Counted from the stretch's first letter, positions 22,680 to 34,645 are shown. The stretch: DNA of 64,000 nucleotides from Flaccisagitta enflata (GCA_965153355.1 OZ231126.1:55242001-55306000); one strand, 5' to 3'. Made by a program: numbers and translations. The notes: generated by a model from the sequence alone, not told the origin.

Positions 22680-22763
22680 ATTTTTAGACGCGTATACGCG
22701 ACTCTACACCTCGCTTTATCCGTCCGTCGGTTGGTCTGTTGGTCCGTCACACGTTTACTTTTT
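22680..22763 (+). mobile_element. Family-1 5' fragment
   Basis: TTTTTAGACGCGTATACGCG hairpin variant followed by GTCCGTCGGTTGGTCTG. The 3' half is missing. Confidence 0.65.
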
Positions 22764-22854
22764 TTATCAATCTTATTTCTTTAGGTCATTTAAAGTCCTT
22801 CGAGAGTATACTGAGCCATGCTACGTCATTCTAAGTCATTTTAAGCTTTCTGTA

Positions 22855-23067
22855 AAACAAGTAACGTGGGGTAATAATATCGTTGCGGACGGGTGCGCAG
22901 GGGCATCCCCCCATCCCTACCCCAAGGCTCCAACCCACACACAAGCACACACAGATGGCATTCAAAATGCTTGTTTTTCCGCTCTTCAACTTGATGACTC
23001 TAAGCCAATGGACCAACGAACTGACGGACGGACAAAGCCTTTTATAGAGTTGCGTGTCCGCAACTAG
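22855..23067 (-). mobile_element. Family-1 copy, subtype B
   Basis: Starts AACAAGTAACGTGGGGTAAT and CGTTGCGGACGGG, and has an extra CA-rich block (CACACACAAGCACACACAG). Ends GTTGCGTGTCCGCAACTAGA. It abuts the next copy. Confidence 0.78.
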
Positions 23068-23214
23068 ACAAGGCCGGAGACACGGCAATCCAGTCGCGGA
23101 CGGTTGGGCAGGAGCGGTAATGCAAAACCCGCACGCAATTCAAAAATGTTACCTACCGACGGGCGGACGGACCGAAACGGCAAGATGTAGAGTCGCGTGT
23201 CCGCGACTAAAAAG
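23067..23214 (-). mobile_element. Family-1 copy (TCGCGGAC class), head-to-tail with the previous one
   Basis: ACAAGGCCGGAGACACGGC, CAGTCGCGGACGG, and the 3' hairpin GTCGCGTGTCCGCGACTAAA. Stem and subterminal box both carry the C/G variant. Confidence 0.83.
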
Positions 23215-23270
23215 AGGAAAACAAGCAAACAAAGTATTGGCGAGACGACTTTACATATGACATAAGTACA

Positions 23271-23369
23271 ATTTTTAGTCGCAGACACGCGACTCTACAC
23301 CTTGCCGTGTAGGTCGGTAGGAATTATTTCTAGATTGCGAGCGGTTTTCGCCGCGTATCCGGCCTTGTT
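23271..23369 (+). mobile_element. Family-1 copy with internal deletion
   Basis: TTTTTAGTCGCAGACACGCG to GCGTATCCGGCCTTGTT. The CTGCCC box and subterminal repeat are deleted. Confidence 0.72.
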
Positions 23370-24539
23370 TTCACTAGAATAAGCACGCACATAACTCCTG
23401 AGTTGCATCATTTCTTTGTTTAGGTTTTACATCAAAGGGCTTGAGCGACTTATTAATACCCCGCCGAAAGGCGATGTCATTTGCAGGTACAAAGAAAAAA
23501 AAGATACAGCAGATACAGTAGATGTCGTCTAGACATTAAAATATGGGGGAATTCACAACAGGAAGACAAATGAACTGAAAAGATTGATATTTGAAATATA
23601 AACTAATAAAAAAATGTTTTATTGCCTATAGGTGTTGATTGCCATGGAAACTCATTTCCATGTGTTCACGCTAAACTATCAATAACATCTGTACACTTAT
23701 TATTGTCAAAAGATCAAACAGCTGTCAAATCTAAGCAGACATATTTAACCATATGCCAATTTTTCCATTACTTAGGGCTTGAAAAAATCTTCATTTTGCT
23801 CATGAATTTCACCTCAATTGCATTGTACAAAATCAAATAAGATCAAAAACAGTAAAAACATTCCCAAAGCAAATTATGGCAAAATTACCAGAAAAACCTT
23901 ATGAACTTCAGTTGTTCACCAAATCTACATAAAGATAGATAATCAGATGCAAATTTCACGACTAAACAGCTTTTGAAAAGTTCTTTAATTTGCCCACGGA
24001 TTTCAATTGATTTTGTAAAAGTGAATGCTTCAAAAATTCGAACCAAAGTTGTGGAAAAATTTGTACCTTGGTGTTGAATGTTTGTTGTCAAGAGGTCAAA
24101 AAGTTTAAAACAAGCATCCCAATAGGAACAAAATACAAAAAATAATGTGGAATATATTGGAAAATACTCATAAAATATATAACTTCAGGGAATTGAATCG
24201 TTCCTCACCAGTAGTAGCGAGGTATGTATAGTTGTAGCACTACCTTGACAATAATTAGTGTACAGGTGTTATTTTGAGATATTTTTTGAGGGAACACCGT
24301 TTAAAATCAAAGTTGCTACAACTTTCTCACAATATGTTCTGTAAGAATATTGATCATTTGGCGGTTGCTAGGGAGCATCACAGGGCTGTCACACATGGTA
24401 ACACTCCCTAGCAACGGCTAAACAAGCAATATTCTTACAGAACATATTGTTGGAAAGTTGTAGCAAATTCTGATTTAAATAATGTTCCTAAAAAAATTTC
24501 TCAAAATATTGTCACTTTAGCGTGAATACATAGAAATGT

Positions 24540-26075
24540 AGGGCTTGAATAAGATAAGTTCGAGGGTTTCAACAGTTCTGAAATTGCTCTGAAATCAAAT
24601 TCAACTGCGTGTAAGAAAGAACCACAACGGCCGAAAGCCAGCTTCTACAATCTCGGCAGTGGCCTCGATGGAAGGATCTTGGAAATCTGTTTTGGATCCC
24701 CCGCAAAAAAAGAAGATACAAGCACCTTCAATTTTTAGTATTGAGTTAACTGACATAATGTTTGATACAATTTTTTGTTCTTGCACTCAGAGTTTAAGTC
24801 CGGGGACTTAAAGGTCAACTTAAGCGCAGACTAATAAACTCATTTTTAATCTATAGCAATTCATATATGTTAAGGTCTTTTTTTTTCAATGTCACCCATT
24901 AGATTTGGAAGATATTCAACTTTTTCTTCTAGATCTACTTCCTTACCCGGAAAAAGATGTACGTAAAGGTGATTTTTATGGTGCGATTTTCCTTGTCATC
25001 GTTGCTGTCTTACTATGCTGTCGTGAGTTACGCACTGGCGTTACTATCTTCGCCAAAAGAAACGCGACACCCTGGCAAAGATTTGATTTATTGACCATAC
25101 TCTGACAAAATTCAGTAACTGAGAGAGTTTGGAGGTCAAATAAGTTATTTTTATAAAAAAATACAAAAGACTGTGGATCTAAAATGCAATTTATATTGCA
25201 TTTCTTCATCAACAGGGGTGATAACCTCTTCTCATTTATCCACAGTTTTTGCAAGCCAATAATTCTTTATTAAGGTTTACTCTTTTGCTTGCCATTTCTA
25301 AACGGCTTGAGCTACAGAATCCAGATTGAGCCCACCTTCGAGATTTTTCGATGTAGAATAATTTGCTTTTTTGGAAAAAGTATCTAGCTTCTCCAGAAGC
25401 TAAGATAATAAAAGTTAAAGTTATATCAATTATATCAAAGTTAATCTTTCTTTTTTTTCACAAACTTTTATCAAATCTGAATATGACTATTTTCCTTCTT
25501 CTGCTTGCCATTTCTAAACGCTTTAAGATACAGTTACCAGATTGGACTCATTTTGTAGATTTTTTAAAGAAGATTAATTTCTTTTTTTAAAAAAGTATCT
25601 AGCTTTTCTAGAAGCCAAGATATTGTAGATAGAAGGTGTCGCGTTTCTTTTGGCGAAGATAGTACCTCTCACCAAATCAATTCTTTCACGGCACTAAATT
25701 GCATGACACAGCCAGCTGCATGCAGTCGGATTGACCCTCAGTGAAGTGATGAACTAGTATCTGCACATCGGTGTATCCATCTGTCCATTTTTTGTTGGTT
25801 TTGGCCAGTTTGTCTCTCTTTCTCAACGTGCAATGATACATTGGAAGGTTAACTCTGACTTAGAAAAAATGTCAGTGGAGATGAGTTTTAGAAAGAAGTC
25901 GTAGAAGAAGTGTTATCTTTTTTTCCCACTTTTTTTATGAAGAAAGTTTGTAAAACATCGAAACAAGTAATGCTGGAGACTTATGACTTCCACAGTTTTA
26001 TTCAGCGTCCTCACTTTAGTCAGAGTGTTAAAAATCTTTTCCAAGCTATTTATCCCCCGCTGATATCGCCCCCTA
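24540..26075. mobile_element. 1.5-kb insertion with 8-bp target duplication
   Basis: AGAAATGT precedes (24532-24539) and follows (26076-26083) the segment, exactly where the fold-back arm is broken; a half copy near 27095 shows the unbroken arm. The ends read AGGGC and CCCCCTA, weakly inverted. It contains the 25044-25662 MITE and a short frame (24905-25105) with a membrane-like stretch, FYGAIFLVIVAVLLCC, of unknown meaning. hAT-like by duplication length only. Confidence 0.55.
25044..25662. mobile_element. TA-flanked MITE (CTATCTTCGCC ends)
   Basis: CTATCTTCGCCAAAAGAAAC and GTTTCTTTTGGCGAAGATAG with TA outside. It has two direct copies of an about 215-bp module (GCCATTTCTAAACGGCTTGA near 25287, GCCATTTCTAAACGCTTTAA near 25507). 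Confidence 0.85.
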
Positions 26076-26364
26076 AGAAATGTGTTTCTATGTCAACTAA
26101 CACCCATGGGCGATAAAGCATTCTTTTATTAGTTTATATTCCAAATCTCAGTCTTTTAAGTATATTTGTCTCCCCGTAGTGAATTCCCCCATATTTCCAA
26201 GCCTAGACGACATCTACTGTACATTTTTGAAATACATATTTTTGAGATATATATTTTTGAGATACTCCCGGAGCGAAAACGTATCGACTGATTCCCTAAA
26301 TAAAATGAACTCGAGTAAAGCCAAGAACTGTTTAACGATCATTTGTTCTGCAAATTTTCTAAAG

Positions 26365-26557
26365 ATGAGAAGCGACAAAGATACTCAAAAGGAGAATGGA
26401 GAGAAGAAAGGGACGAAGAAGGAAGAAGCGATAAAGATTATATGAAACATCAATGCTGTAACTGGGCATGCCATTATCATGAACTAGAAGAATATGCAAC
26501 AACAAATCTTTTGGGATGGGAAAACGTCCTCGGACACTTGTGTGAACTTTCAATAAG
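26365..26557 (+). CDS. Exon of cysteine-rich secreted domain (insulin-A-like CCxxxC motif)
   Basis: The exon lies between a 3' splice site (ATTTTCTAAAG) and a good donor (AAG|GTGAGC). It starts in phase 1, ends in phase 2, and encodes about 64 residues. The first half is charged and basic-acidic (EKRQRYSKGEWREERDEEG). The second half has HQCCNWACHYHELEEYA and, later, GHLC. QCC-x3-C-x4-LE-x-Y resembles an insulin A chain, but the last expected cysteine is Ala and no B chain is visible. In insulin-family genes the intron before the A chain is also phase 1. The phase-2 end matches the exon at 28242, and together they give a domain with eight cysteines flanked by phase-1 introns. The family is otherwise unrecognised. 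It sits about 145 bp downstream of a fold-back transposon (23516-26219). Confidence 0.45.
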
Positions 26558-26682
26558 GTGAGCAGACAGGAAAAAATAAAGTGTTACACTGCACTATCAC
26601 TTGTGGTTAACTCTTGTTAATCGGGAGAAACGTCAAAATGTGTCTTTGAAAATATATACATTAGTAGGAAAGAGACTTGGTT

Positions 26683-26910
26683 CTTAGTCGCGTGCACGAG
26701 GCTCTATAAATTGCCATTTGAATTGCAAAGTTTTGAAGAAAAAAAACAGTGGAAGCGGTTTTTTGTGCTCAAAATATTGCAGTAGGGCAGGAGCAGTAAC
26801 CTCAATACCGCCAGTAAACACCAAAAAAGCTAAGTGCTACGGACGGACAGACAAACCGATGGACAGACAGACAGAGCGGGTTGTAGAGTCGCGTGCATGC
26901 AACTAAAAAT
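26683..26910. mobile_element. Two opposed family-1 fragments
   Basis: A + start (TTAGTCGCGTGCACGAGGC, 26683-26740) faces a - copy (GGGCAGGAGCAGTAAC ... GAGTCGCGTGCATGCAACT, 26780-26910). Confidence 0.6.
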
Positions 26911-26924
26911 ATATAATCAGTAAA

Positions 26925-27240
26925 GAAGGGAGCATCACAGGGCTGTCACATATAGTTACGCTCCCCAACATCAGCTTAACGAGTGATATTCTTACAGAAC
27001 ATAACGTGGTAAAGTTGTAGCAAATTTGATTTTAAACAATGTTTTCTCAATTTTTTTTTTTTTTTTGAAATATTGATTTTTTAGCGGGAATACATGGAAA
27101 TGTGTTTCCATGGCAACCAACCCCCATTGTTAATAAAGCATCTTTTATTAGTTTTTATTCAACATATCAATCCATTGTATTTTTTTGTCTTCCAAATATG
27201 AATTTCCCCATCTTTCCATGTCTTGACAACATCAACTTTT
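26925..27240 (-). mobile_element. Half copy of the CAGTAGATG fold-back
   Basis: It runs from GGGAGCATCACAGGGCTGTC through TTCCATGGCAACCAAC to TCTTGACAACATCAACTTT, like the right half of 23516-26219 without its insertion. Confidence 0.65.
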
Positions 27241-27352
27241 TCCTTCTTCTTTTTTCTCCTTTTCCTTTTTCTTTTTCTTTCTCTTTTTGATATTTTTTTT
27301 GTTTTTTCTTTTGTCTCTTGAAGCGCGAAGTCCCTCTGGGGCGCACTACCTA

Positions 27353-28078
27353 CAGTGAGGCGCATAAATAAGTAACCACTTTTGTAAAGACTATTTTGCT
27401 TATTCTAGAAATGATAGGATAAATTTATTGGTGATAATATAAAAAGATTTTCAATTTTCTTTGATTTGAGACAAATCCCAAATTTGTGGCTCTTTACGTT
27501 TAGCAGTGACGTCAGTTTGAATAGAAGCATATCAAAACCATGTTGGGAAAAAGGGACAAAAAATTGGCTCCTTTCTGACAATCAGAAAACTGAGTTGTTT
27601 TCTTTAAACTGATGTCATTTGAAAATGAATCAAGCTACAAATCTCTGATTGGACTAGATTTGTAGAGTTTTCGAAGCTCTTTAAAATGCTCATGGATTTG
27701 AAGTCATTATCATGATTTGTTTTTGATCTATCTAAGAAAAACTAAGTCTATTTTGTGTTTTGCCCGTGGTTGTGCAGTGATGGATTCTACTAAATTACTT
27801 CTCCTCTTTGAACTTGTATGAATCCCTAGCAAATCGAGATATAAGTCTGGGATTGGGCTAGATTTGTAGAACTTCCGAAGATCTTTAAGAAGCTCATAGA
27901 TTTTTATAGTGCTTTCACGCTCAAGGAAAAAAACATGATAATCATGTTTTTCCTATGAATAAAACCTTATTATCAGGATTTCTTCCTTGAGCGTGAAAGC
28001 ACTGTTAATGTTTTTAAGTGCTAGGACTAACATAATTAGCTTTTGAAAGTACTGGCTACTTATTTATGCGCCGCACTG
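27353..28078. mobile_element. TA-flanked fold-back element (CAGTGAGGCGC ends)
   Basis: CAGTGAGGCGCATAAATAAG mirrors CTTATTTATGCGCCGCACTG, with TA flanks. A second smaller hairpin is nested at about 27910-28005 (TGCTTTCACGCTCAAGGAA / TTCCTTGAGCGTGAAAGCA). Confidence 0.87.
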
Positions 28079-28241
28079 TATAGGTTGATCCGGCACAGAT
28101 GTCAGGACTGTCTGGTTCTATCCTCTACGGGTATGGTTTCTTGGCGATGGTAGCCTCGGTTGATTTTTTAGATTTGGATAAGAAAGATTAGATAAATACA
28201 AACATATTGAATTGATTTCAATTAATTACTCTATTTACTAG

Positions 28242-28324
28242 AGAGAAAAAGATGTGCCGGTGCCAATCATCGAATGGAGAATGGGGATGGTGCGGAAGTA
28301 GACAAATGAAAGATCAATGCGGAG
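28242..28324 (+). CDS. Exon completing the cysteine-rich domain
   Basis: The acceptor is CTATTTACTAG and the donor is GGAG|GTAAAT. It is read in phase 2 and ends in phase 1, with no stops. The peptide is EKKMCRCQSSNGEWGWCG followed by SRQMKDQCGG: four cysteines, and Trp/Gly rich. The phase-2 start is exactly what the exon ending at 26557 needs, and the junction codon would be AGA (Arg). Composition and the C-x-C spacing suggest a disulfide-bonded extracellular fold, but I do not recognise the family. A family-1 repeat begins 46 bp downstream, and a TA-flanked palindromic element ends 163 bp upstream, so the exon is an island between repeats. Confidence 0.5.
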
Positions 28325-28369
28325 GTAAATCCCTACCTCAGGTCCCGGGACGATATTTCTATTTCGTCC

Positions 28370-28562
28370 TTAGTCGCGTGGCACGCGAGTCTAGACCCCG
28401 CTTGGTCCGTCGGTCGGTCGGTTGGTCGGTGCCCATTTCACTTTTCAACGATTTAGAGTGATTGGAGCTCACTGCTTCTGCCCAAATGCCCCAGTGACCT
28501 TCTCCATTTCTGGCCCTGCCCACCCGCCCGCGACTAGGGTAGCCGTGTATACAGCCTGTTCT
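28370..28562 (+). mobile_element. Family-1 copy (TCGCGTGC class)
   Basis: TTAGTCGCGTGGCACGCGAG, GGTCGGTCGGTCGGTTGGTC core, CGCGACTAGGGTAGCCGTG, ending ACAGCCTGTT. It begins 46 bp after the exon at 28242-28324. Confidence 0.8.
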
Positions 28563-28914
28563 TTTGCATTCTAATATCTCATCTATAAAAGATTGTCTGA
28601 CGATTGCTGATTGGTCTGTCTGTCGCTCACGGAAAAGTTTAAAACAAGAGAATTGGAGGATTCAGGCTATTGCACCAAAAGAGCTGCGTAATTTTAATTT
28701 TTGTTTCATTTATTTTTTTGGAAAGATTTATTCACTCATTCATAAAACAAGGTCATTAGACCTAAGTCGCGTGCGTCGGCACTTTAAAAAAAGTCAAGCA
28801 GACAGACAGACAAACAATTGTTTTTTTCAAAAAGACATTTGAAATGGCTGTTTACTCCACATAGTTCCTTCTCTACCACTCAGGGACATGAAAATGCATT
28901 AAAAAGCCTTTAAA

Positions 28915-29012
28915 ACAATTTTGTGACGGACCGACCAATGGACCGACCAACAGACGGACCGACGGATCGACCAAAAAGTGGCTTATTGAGTCGCGTAGCA
29001 CGCGACTAAAAA
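28915..29012 (-). mobile_element. Family-1 hairpin half
   Basis: GACGGACCGACCAATGGACC core to GTCGCGTAGCACGCGACTAA. The CTGCCC half is missing. Confidence 0.7.
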
Positions 29013-29044
29013 TGTTCTTCCATAAAAAGTTCAAAGACATACAT

Positions 29045-29049
<5 letters not shown>

Positions 29050-29125
<76 letters not shown>
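29050..29125. repeat. (CT)n microsatellite
   Basis: About 37 CT units. Confidence 0.97.
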
Positions 29126-29126
<1 letters not shown>

Positions 29127-29207
29127 CTTCTCTCTTGGACTGCAGAGATGTGAATGTGAATGTGAAGGGGCCCAATGTGAAGGGGCCCAATGACCATAGC
29201 TACCAGT

Positions 29208-29980
<773 letters not shown>

Positions 29981-30149
29981 CTAAAGTATTGGTCCCACAG
30001 TGCCCTGCTTTTTTCCAGAAGGTGTAAAAAAGTGCCCTCTTTCACCCTGTACCAATTTCAACCCCAGCCTCGGGCGAGCCTAGTTCTGACCCAACTTCCT
30101 CAAATTGTCCCAAGCGAAAAAAGGAAACATTAATTCCTAACCCGGAACT

Positions 30150-30884
30150 CACTTTGGCATTTTTTAACCGATTTGGTTAAAACTTGATATGTCGTCTCTA
30201 AATGGAAAGACTCAACATATGAATTTGATTTGTAAAGATTATAGCATGCTTACCGGCCAAACGGGCCTTCCACCCAACCAGCCTACCAACCTAAAAGTGA
30301 AAAACGTGCATAACTTTGGCATTTTTCAACCAATTTGGTTGAAACTTGGTATAAAGTCTCGTAATGGGAAGACTCAACATATGTATTTGATTTGTTAAGA
30401 TTTTATCATGCTAACCTGCCAAACCAGCCTACCACCCAACCAGCCTACCAGCTTAAAAGTGAAAAACCTGCATAACTTTGGCACTTTTCAACAAATTTGG
30501 TTGAAACTTGATATGTGGTCTCTAAATAGAAGGACTCAACGTATGAATTCAATTTATAAAGATTTTAGCATGCCAACCAGCCTACCACCCAACCAGCCTA
30601 CCACTTTAAAAGTGAAAAATGTGCATAATATGAACAATTTTCAACCGATTTGGTTAAAACTTGGTATGTAGACTTAAAATGAAATGACTCAAGGTATGGA
30701 TGTGGCCAAAGCAGCTTACCTTTCAACCACCCCTTTTACAACGCCATTTGACAACGCCATTCAACAACGCAGCTTGACCCCAGTCGCGGACCCATACTCT
30801 TTTAAGATTTTTAATTAAAAATTACAGACACACATTACAAGGTAATAGTTTTTCATTGTATATTTTTATCTTTCTTACCAATTA
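30150..30884 (+). repeat. Satellite block, copy 1 (~165-bp monomers)
   Basis: Four diverged monomers, each with GTGAAAAACGTGCATAACTT, AACCAATTTGGTTGAAAC and ACCCAACCAGCCTACCA. The block is repeated 1054 bp downstream. Confidence 0.85.
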
Positions 30885-31203
30885 TATTTGGTAAACCGTA
30901 TTTCCTCTAATTAGCGCCCCCCTCTTTTAAAAAAATTCATAATTCAACTTTGCTCTTGTTTGTCCACAACGGAATATCATTCCGACGTGGACTATAATTC
31001 AAGGCGGGTGGGTGTCGTTGACGTCTTTGTCGTCGTCCACACTTTTAAAAATAGGCGAACTTTTGAACGCCTCGACCGATTTGCTTCATATTTGGAGGGA
31101 AGTTGAACTAGGGTAAGCCGCTTTGCAGCCTATGTGTATGTTAGGATTGGACCCTCCCAACCGGCCCAACCAGCCTACCAGCCTAAAAGTGAAAAACGTA
31201 CAT
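30885..31203. other. Spacer of the duplication
   Basis: It contains ACCGTATTTCCTCTAATTAG followed by GCGCCCCCC, a motif shared with about 42556 and 48130 (inverted), and a CGTCG-rich patch at 31015-31045. No exon. Confidence 0.4.
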
Positions 31204-31938
31204 AACTTTGGCATTTTTTAACCGATTTGGTTAAAACTTGATATGTCGTCTCTAAATGGAAAGACTCAACATATGAATTTGATTTGTAAAGATTATAGCA
31301 TGCTTACCGGCCAAACGGGCCTTCCACCCAACCAGCCTACCAACCTAAAAGTGAAAAACGTGCATAACTTTGGCATTTTTCAACCAATTTGGTTGAAACT
31401 TGGTATAAAGTCTCGTAATGGGAAGACTCAACATATGTATTTGATTTGTTAAGATTTTATCATGCTAACCTGCCAAACCAGCCTACCACCCAACCAGCCT
31501 ACCAGCTTAAAAGTGAAAAACCTGCATAACTTTGGCACTTTTCAACAAATTTGGTTGAAACTTGATATGTGGTCTCTAAATAGAAGGACTCAACGTATGA
31601 ATTCAATTTATAAAGATTTTAGCATGCCAACCAGCCTACCACCCAACCAGCCTACCACTTTAAAAGTGAAAAATGTGCATAATATGAACAATTTTCAACC
31701 GATTTGGTTAAAACTTGGTATGTAGACTTAAAATGAAATGACTCAAGGTATGGATGTGGCCAATGCAGCTTACCTTTCAACCACCCCTTTTACAACGCCA
31801 TTTGACAACGCCATTCAACAACGCAGCTTGACCCCAGTCGCGGACCCATACTCTTTTAAGATTTTTAATTAAAAATTACAGACACACATTACAAGGTAAT
31901 AGTTTTTCATTGTATATTTTTATCTTTCTTACCCCATA
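31204..31938 (+). repeat. Satellite block, copy 2
   Basis: Nearly identical to 30150-30884. One visible difference is GGCCAAAGCAGC versus GGCCAATGCAGC. The two sets of 69- and 87-codon frames are identical. Confidence 0.9.
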
Positions 31939-32352
31939 AGTGGGTTCTCCTGATTAAATCACAGAATTTTATCTTTTCCTACCCTAAATGTAGTAAATGG
32001 ACAAGTAACTGTTTTGAGTTATTGAAATTATCGTTGGAAAACAACTATTTTCCGCTCTAAAATGAGTTTGATATACATGTCCTCACTGGTGTTTACTCTG
32101 TTATGAGCAGTTTATATGTATACATAGGCAGAAATATGATTAAACACACGAGACAATCAGGAAATGATAAAAAAAGTGAGAAAAACAAGAAACGCAATCG
32201 TAAGAAAATACCGAAAGCTCTCCTAACTTTGAACCTACAGACGAGGGTCTGAATTTTTTCCCGTCTGCGTCCTTCATACATATATGATAGAGGACACTTT
32301 ACTCCGTCAGAGACTATTTTCAAAAAATATTTTCTCCAATGCGCACCCTTTC
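31939..32352. other. Unassigned non-coding stretch
   Basis: AT-rich. No repeat or exon was recognised. Confidence 0.4.
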
Positions 32353-32354
32353 TA

Positions 32355-33463
32355 CACCGCTTTCAGATCGAAATGTCGCGAAAAGAAGATATATTACTCC
32401 AAAACTATTCATAGTAATTAGTTTTTTCTTTTTTCCCCTGGTTGATAATTTGATCAAGTTTTGCTACAAGCAAAGAATATCCTACCAACTAAAAAAATCA
32501 AGCCTCCTACACTTATTTTTTTTTTTATAAGAACCAAGTTTATAAGAACGTTAGACTTCTTTGTAAATGGACAGACTCCATATCTTTTCTATTCAGCAAA
32601 TCATGTCTCACTTTATATAGCATATATTTTTCTACTTTCATTGATCTTAATTCATTTAGAATGTTTAAATCTACTTCTTTATTGTTTCATTGACATATTC
32701 CTTCATTTTCTCCTTAATGACCAACTTAAAACTAATTAAGAACGTTCTTAATTGAAGGCTAAAAAGTGCGTTTGAATTAAGAACAATTTAAAAACGTTCA
32801 AGCCTTGAAACTGCTGAAAATTTAAGAACATTGAAGGCTTGTTCAAAAAATGACGTTCTTATAAAAAAAAAAGTGTACTTACAATAAATGAATATTGCAT
32901 GTTTTACGTTGAAGAATTTTTTTCCCAACAACTTTTTCTTTACTTTATTTCATAGTTGTCATTTCTACACAAATTAAGTTGAATTGCTGGGATAAGTCTA
33001 GAATTCAAGAGAATTTAATGTAGATTATGTTGTAAGGAAAAATTGTTCTCACTGATATCAATTTTGAACAATTTGCTGACAATTTTTCAAATTTTCCCAA
33101 ATTTTGAGGTTTTTGCGGTGTTTTGGGGTGTACTGCATCACATAAGTCTAATCTTTTGGAATTACAAACAAAACTTCATTAATTCCTCATAACCAACACT
33201 GTAAGACCACTCTTGTTGAAAAAAAGAAGCACTGCTGCTATCTAACCTCATTTTTTCCATGAAAAAAGGTCATTTTTGGCTGAAATTGACTAATTTTTGT
33301 CATGAAATTTAGAGCAAATATATCAACACTGGGGCTTAAATTCTTTTTTTGTAACAAAACTTAATCAAATTATCTACCACAGGAAAAAAAAATCAAGTAG
33401 TTGTCTTAAGTATTTTAGGAGTAATATATCTTCTTTTCGCGACATTTCGATCTGAAAGCGGTG
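32355..33463. mobile_element. TA-flanked element (CACCGCTTTCAGATCG ends) with a nested MITE
   Basis: CACCGCTTTCAGATCGAAAT mirrors ATTTCGATCTGAAAGCGGTG, continuing inward through TCGCGAAAAGAAGATATATT. TA flanks both ends. 32510-32875 is inserted inside. Confidence 0.88.
32510..32875. mobile_element. TA-flanked MITE (CACTTATTTTT ends)
   Basis: CACTTATTTTTTTTTTTATA mirrors TATAAAAAAAAAAGTG with TA outside. Repeated AAGAACGTT/AACGTTCTT boxes lie inside. Confidence 0.78.
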
Positions 33464-33465
33464 TA

Positions 33466-33930
33466 CATATTGTGTCTTATCATGGCATGTTAGTATAAAA
33501 ACTACTGAGTGGCTTGAAAGCTTCAGAAGGAAGTTCGCGGAAACAAACAAAGATTTTAACCCTATTTCTGTTTAATAAACACTGTTTGCAATACCCTAAA
33601 AATGAACTCAGTTAATATTTCTCTGAATATTTATCTTTAAAAATGCCCAATGAAGCTTATTTTATTAGATTTTCCCAAAAAGTGACCATAAATTTTTAAG
33701 CATCCCCTTACTACTTAATGTTCTGTTTTACTGTGTTCTACATTATTTTAGTCTTTGCCTGACTTGCAAAATCGATGGTAAAACAGGCAATATCATTCCT
33801 CAATTTTGCAAACGCCCTTGGCGCTAATTAAAGGAAATATGTATTTGGAAATTTTTCCTTCTTGTTCCCCTACTGCTTCCCTACCCCTCAAAAAAATCTT
33901 TCAAAAAGTGGTAGAAAAAAAAGAAATACT
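33466..33930. other. Unassigned non-coding stretch
   Basis: AT-rich. Nothing was recognised. Confidence 0.4.
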
Positions 33931-33934
33931 GGTG

Positions 33935-34150
33935 ACGCGGGGTCACCATACCGTTGTGGACGATTGGGTAGGGGCATACAATCCCCATCTATACCCTTTC
34001 CCACCCCATGCTTACTCAATCACACAGACAATCATAACTGCAGCATGAAAAATGCACGTTTTCAGTTTACTCTATTATGACGGACCAACAGACCGATGGA
34101 CCGAAAGACGGACAAAGCAGCTGAAAGAGTTGCGTTTCCACAACGCAAAT
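33935..34150 (-). mobile_element. Family-1 copy, subtype B
   Basis: GTGACGCGGGGTCACCATAC, CGTTGTGGACGATTGGG, ending AGTTGCGTTTCCACAACGC. Both ends carry the same diverged stem (TTGTGGA / TCCACAA). Confidence 0.72.
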
Positions 34151-34341
34151 GTTCAGACCAACTGAATACTCAAGACAACGCAAAAAAAATAGGTTCATTG
34201 GGGGCCCAGATTTTGGGGCAACTACACTGCGAACCATAAAAAAGGTCACAGCAATTCTATAAGATATTTCACATGAAAAAAATGAATTCACAAAGTCACA
34301 AATCCGACAAGTTTTTATCAATTGTTTTAGATTTTATAATA

Positions 34342-34445
34342 ACAAGGCCAGACACACAGCTACCCTAGTTGTGTGCAGATGGGCAGGGGAAGTGATGGAG
34401 AAGGTCACTTGAGCATTTGGGTTGAAGCGGTGAGCTCAAATCGCT
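34342..34445 (-). mobile_element. Family-1 partial copy
   Basis: AACAAGGCCAGACACACAGC and GGGCAGGGG. The hairpin end is lost. Confidence 0.55.
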
Positions 34446-34464
34446 CAGAATGCCAAAAAATTAA

Positions 34465-34645
34465 TAGCTGCAAAAGTGTTGTATGGTCAGCGGTACCTGT
34501 TGCCCCTATGTGAGTGTATGTGGATGTGTGATGGTGAGAGGGGCAGCGGCCTCAAAGAGACTGATGACCTATGCGGCTCTAGTAAGTATGTGATTCTAGC
34601 CTTTGGGCTGGGATATGGGTGTCAAGGTTTATTTTTGGTCAGCAG
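34465..34645 (+). mobile_element. Family-2 start
   Basis: GCTGCAAAAGTGTTGTATGG, CAGCGGTACCTGTTGCCCC, GGGGCAGCGGCCTC. It joins sequence that mirrors 36185-36265. Confidence 0.6.

Larger units (their letters stand above)
23516..26219. mobile_element. TA-flanked fold-back element with a nested insertion
   Basis: CAGTAGATGTCGTCTAGAC at the left mirrors GTCTAGGC-type sequence at the right (CTAGACGACATCTACTG). TA flanks both ends. The centre is GGTTGCTAGGGAGCATCACA with its inverse CACTCCCTAGCAACGG. The right arm is interrupted by 24540-26075. Half copies occur at 26925-27240 and 59008-60120. Confidence 0.72.

Noticed and set aside
24903-24968. 66-nt phase 1-1 exon (LEDIQLFLLDLLPYPEKDV)
   Set aside because: It lies within a segment that looks like a transposon insertion with its own 8-bp duplication, and the donor GTGATT is weak. 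Kept only as a finding.
30189-31725. Duplicated 69- and 87-codon frames
   Set aside because: Satellite monomers. Identity extends through non-coding sequence and there is no coding signature.
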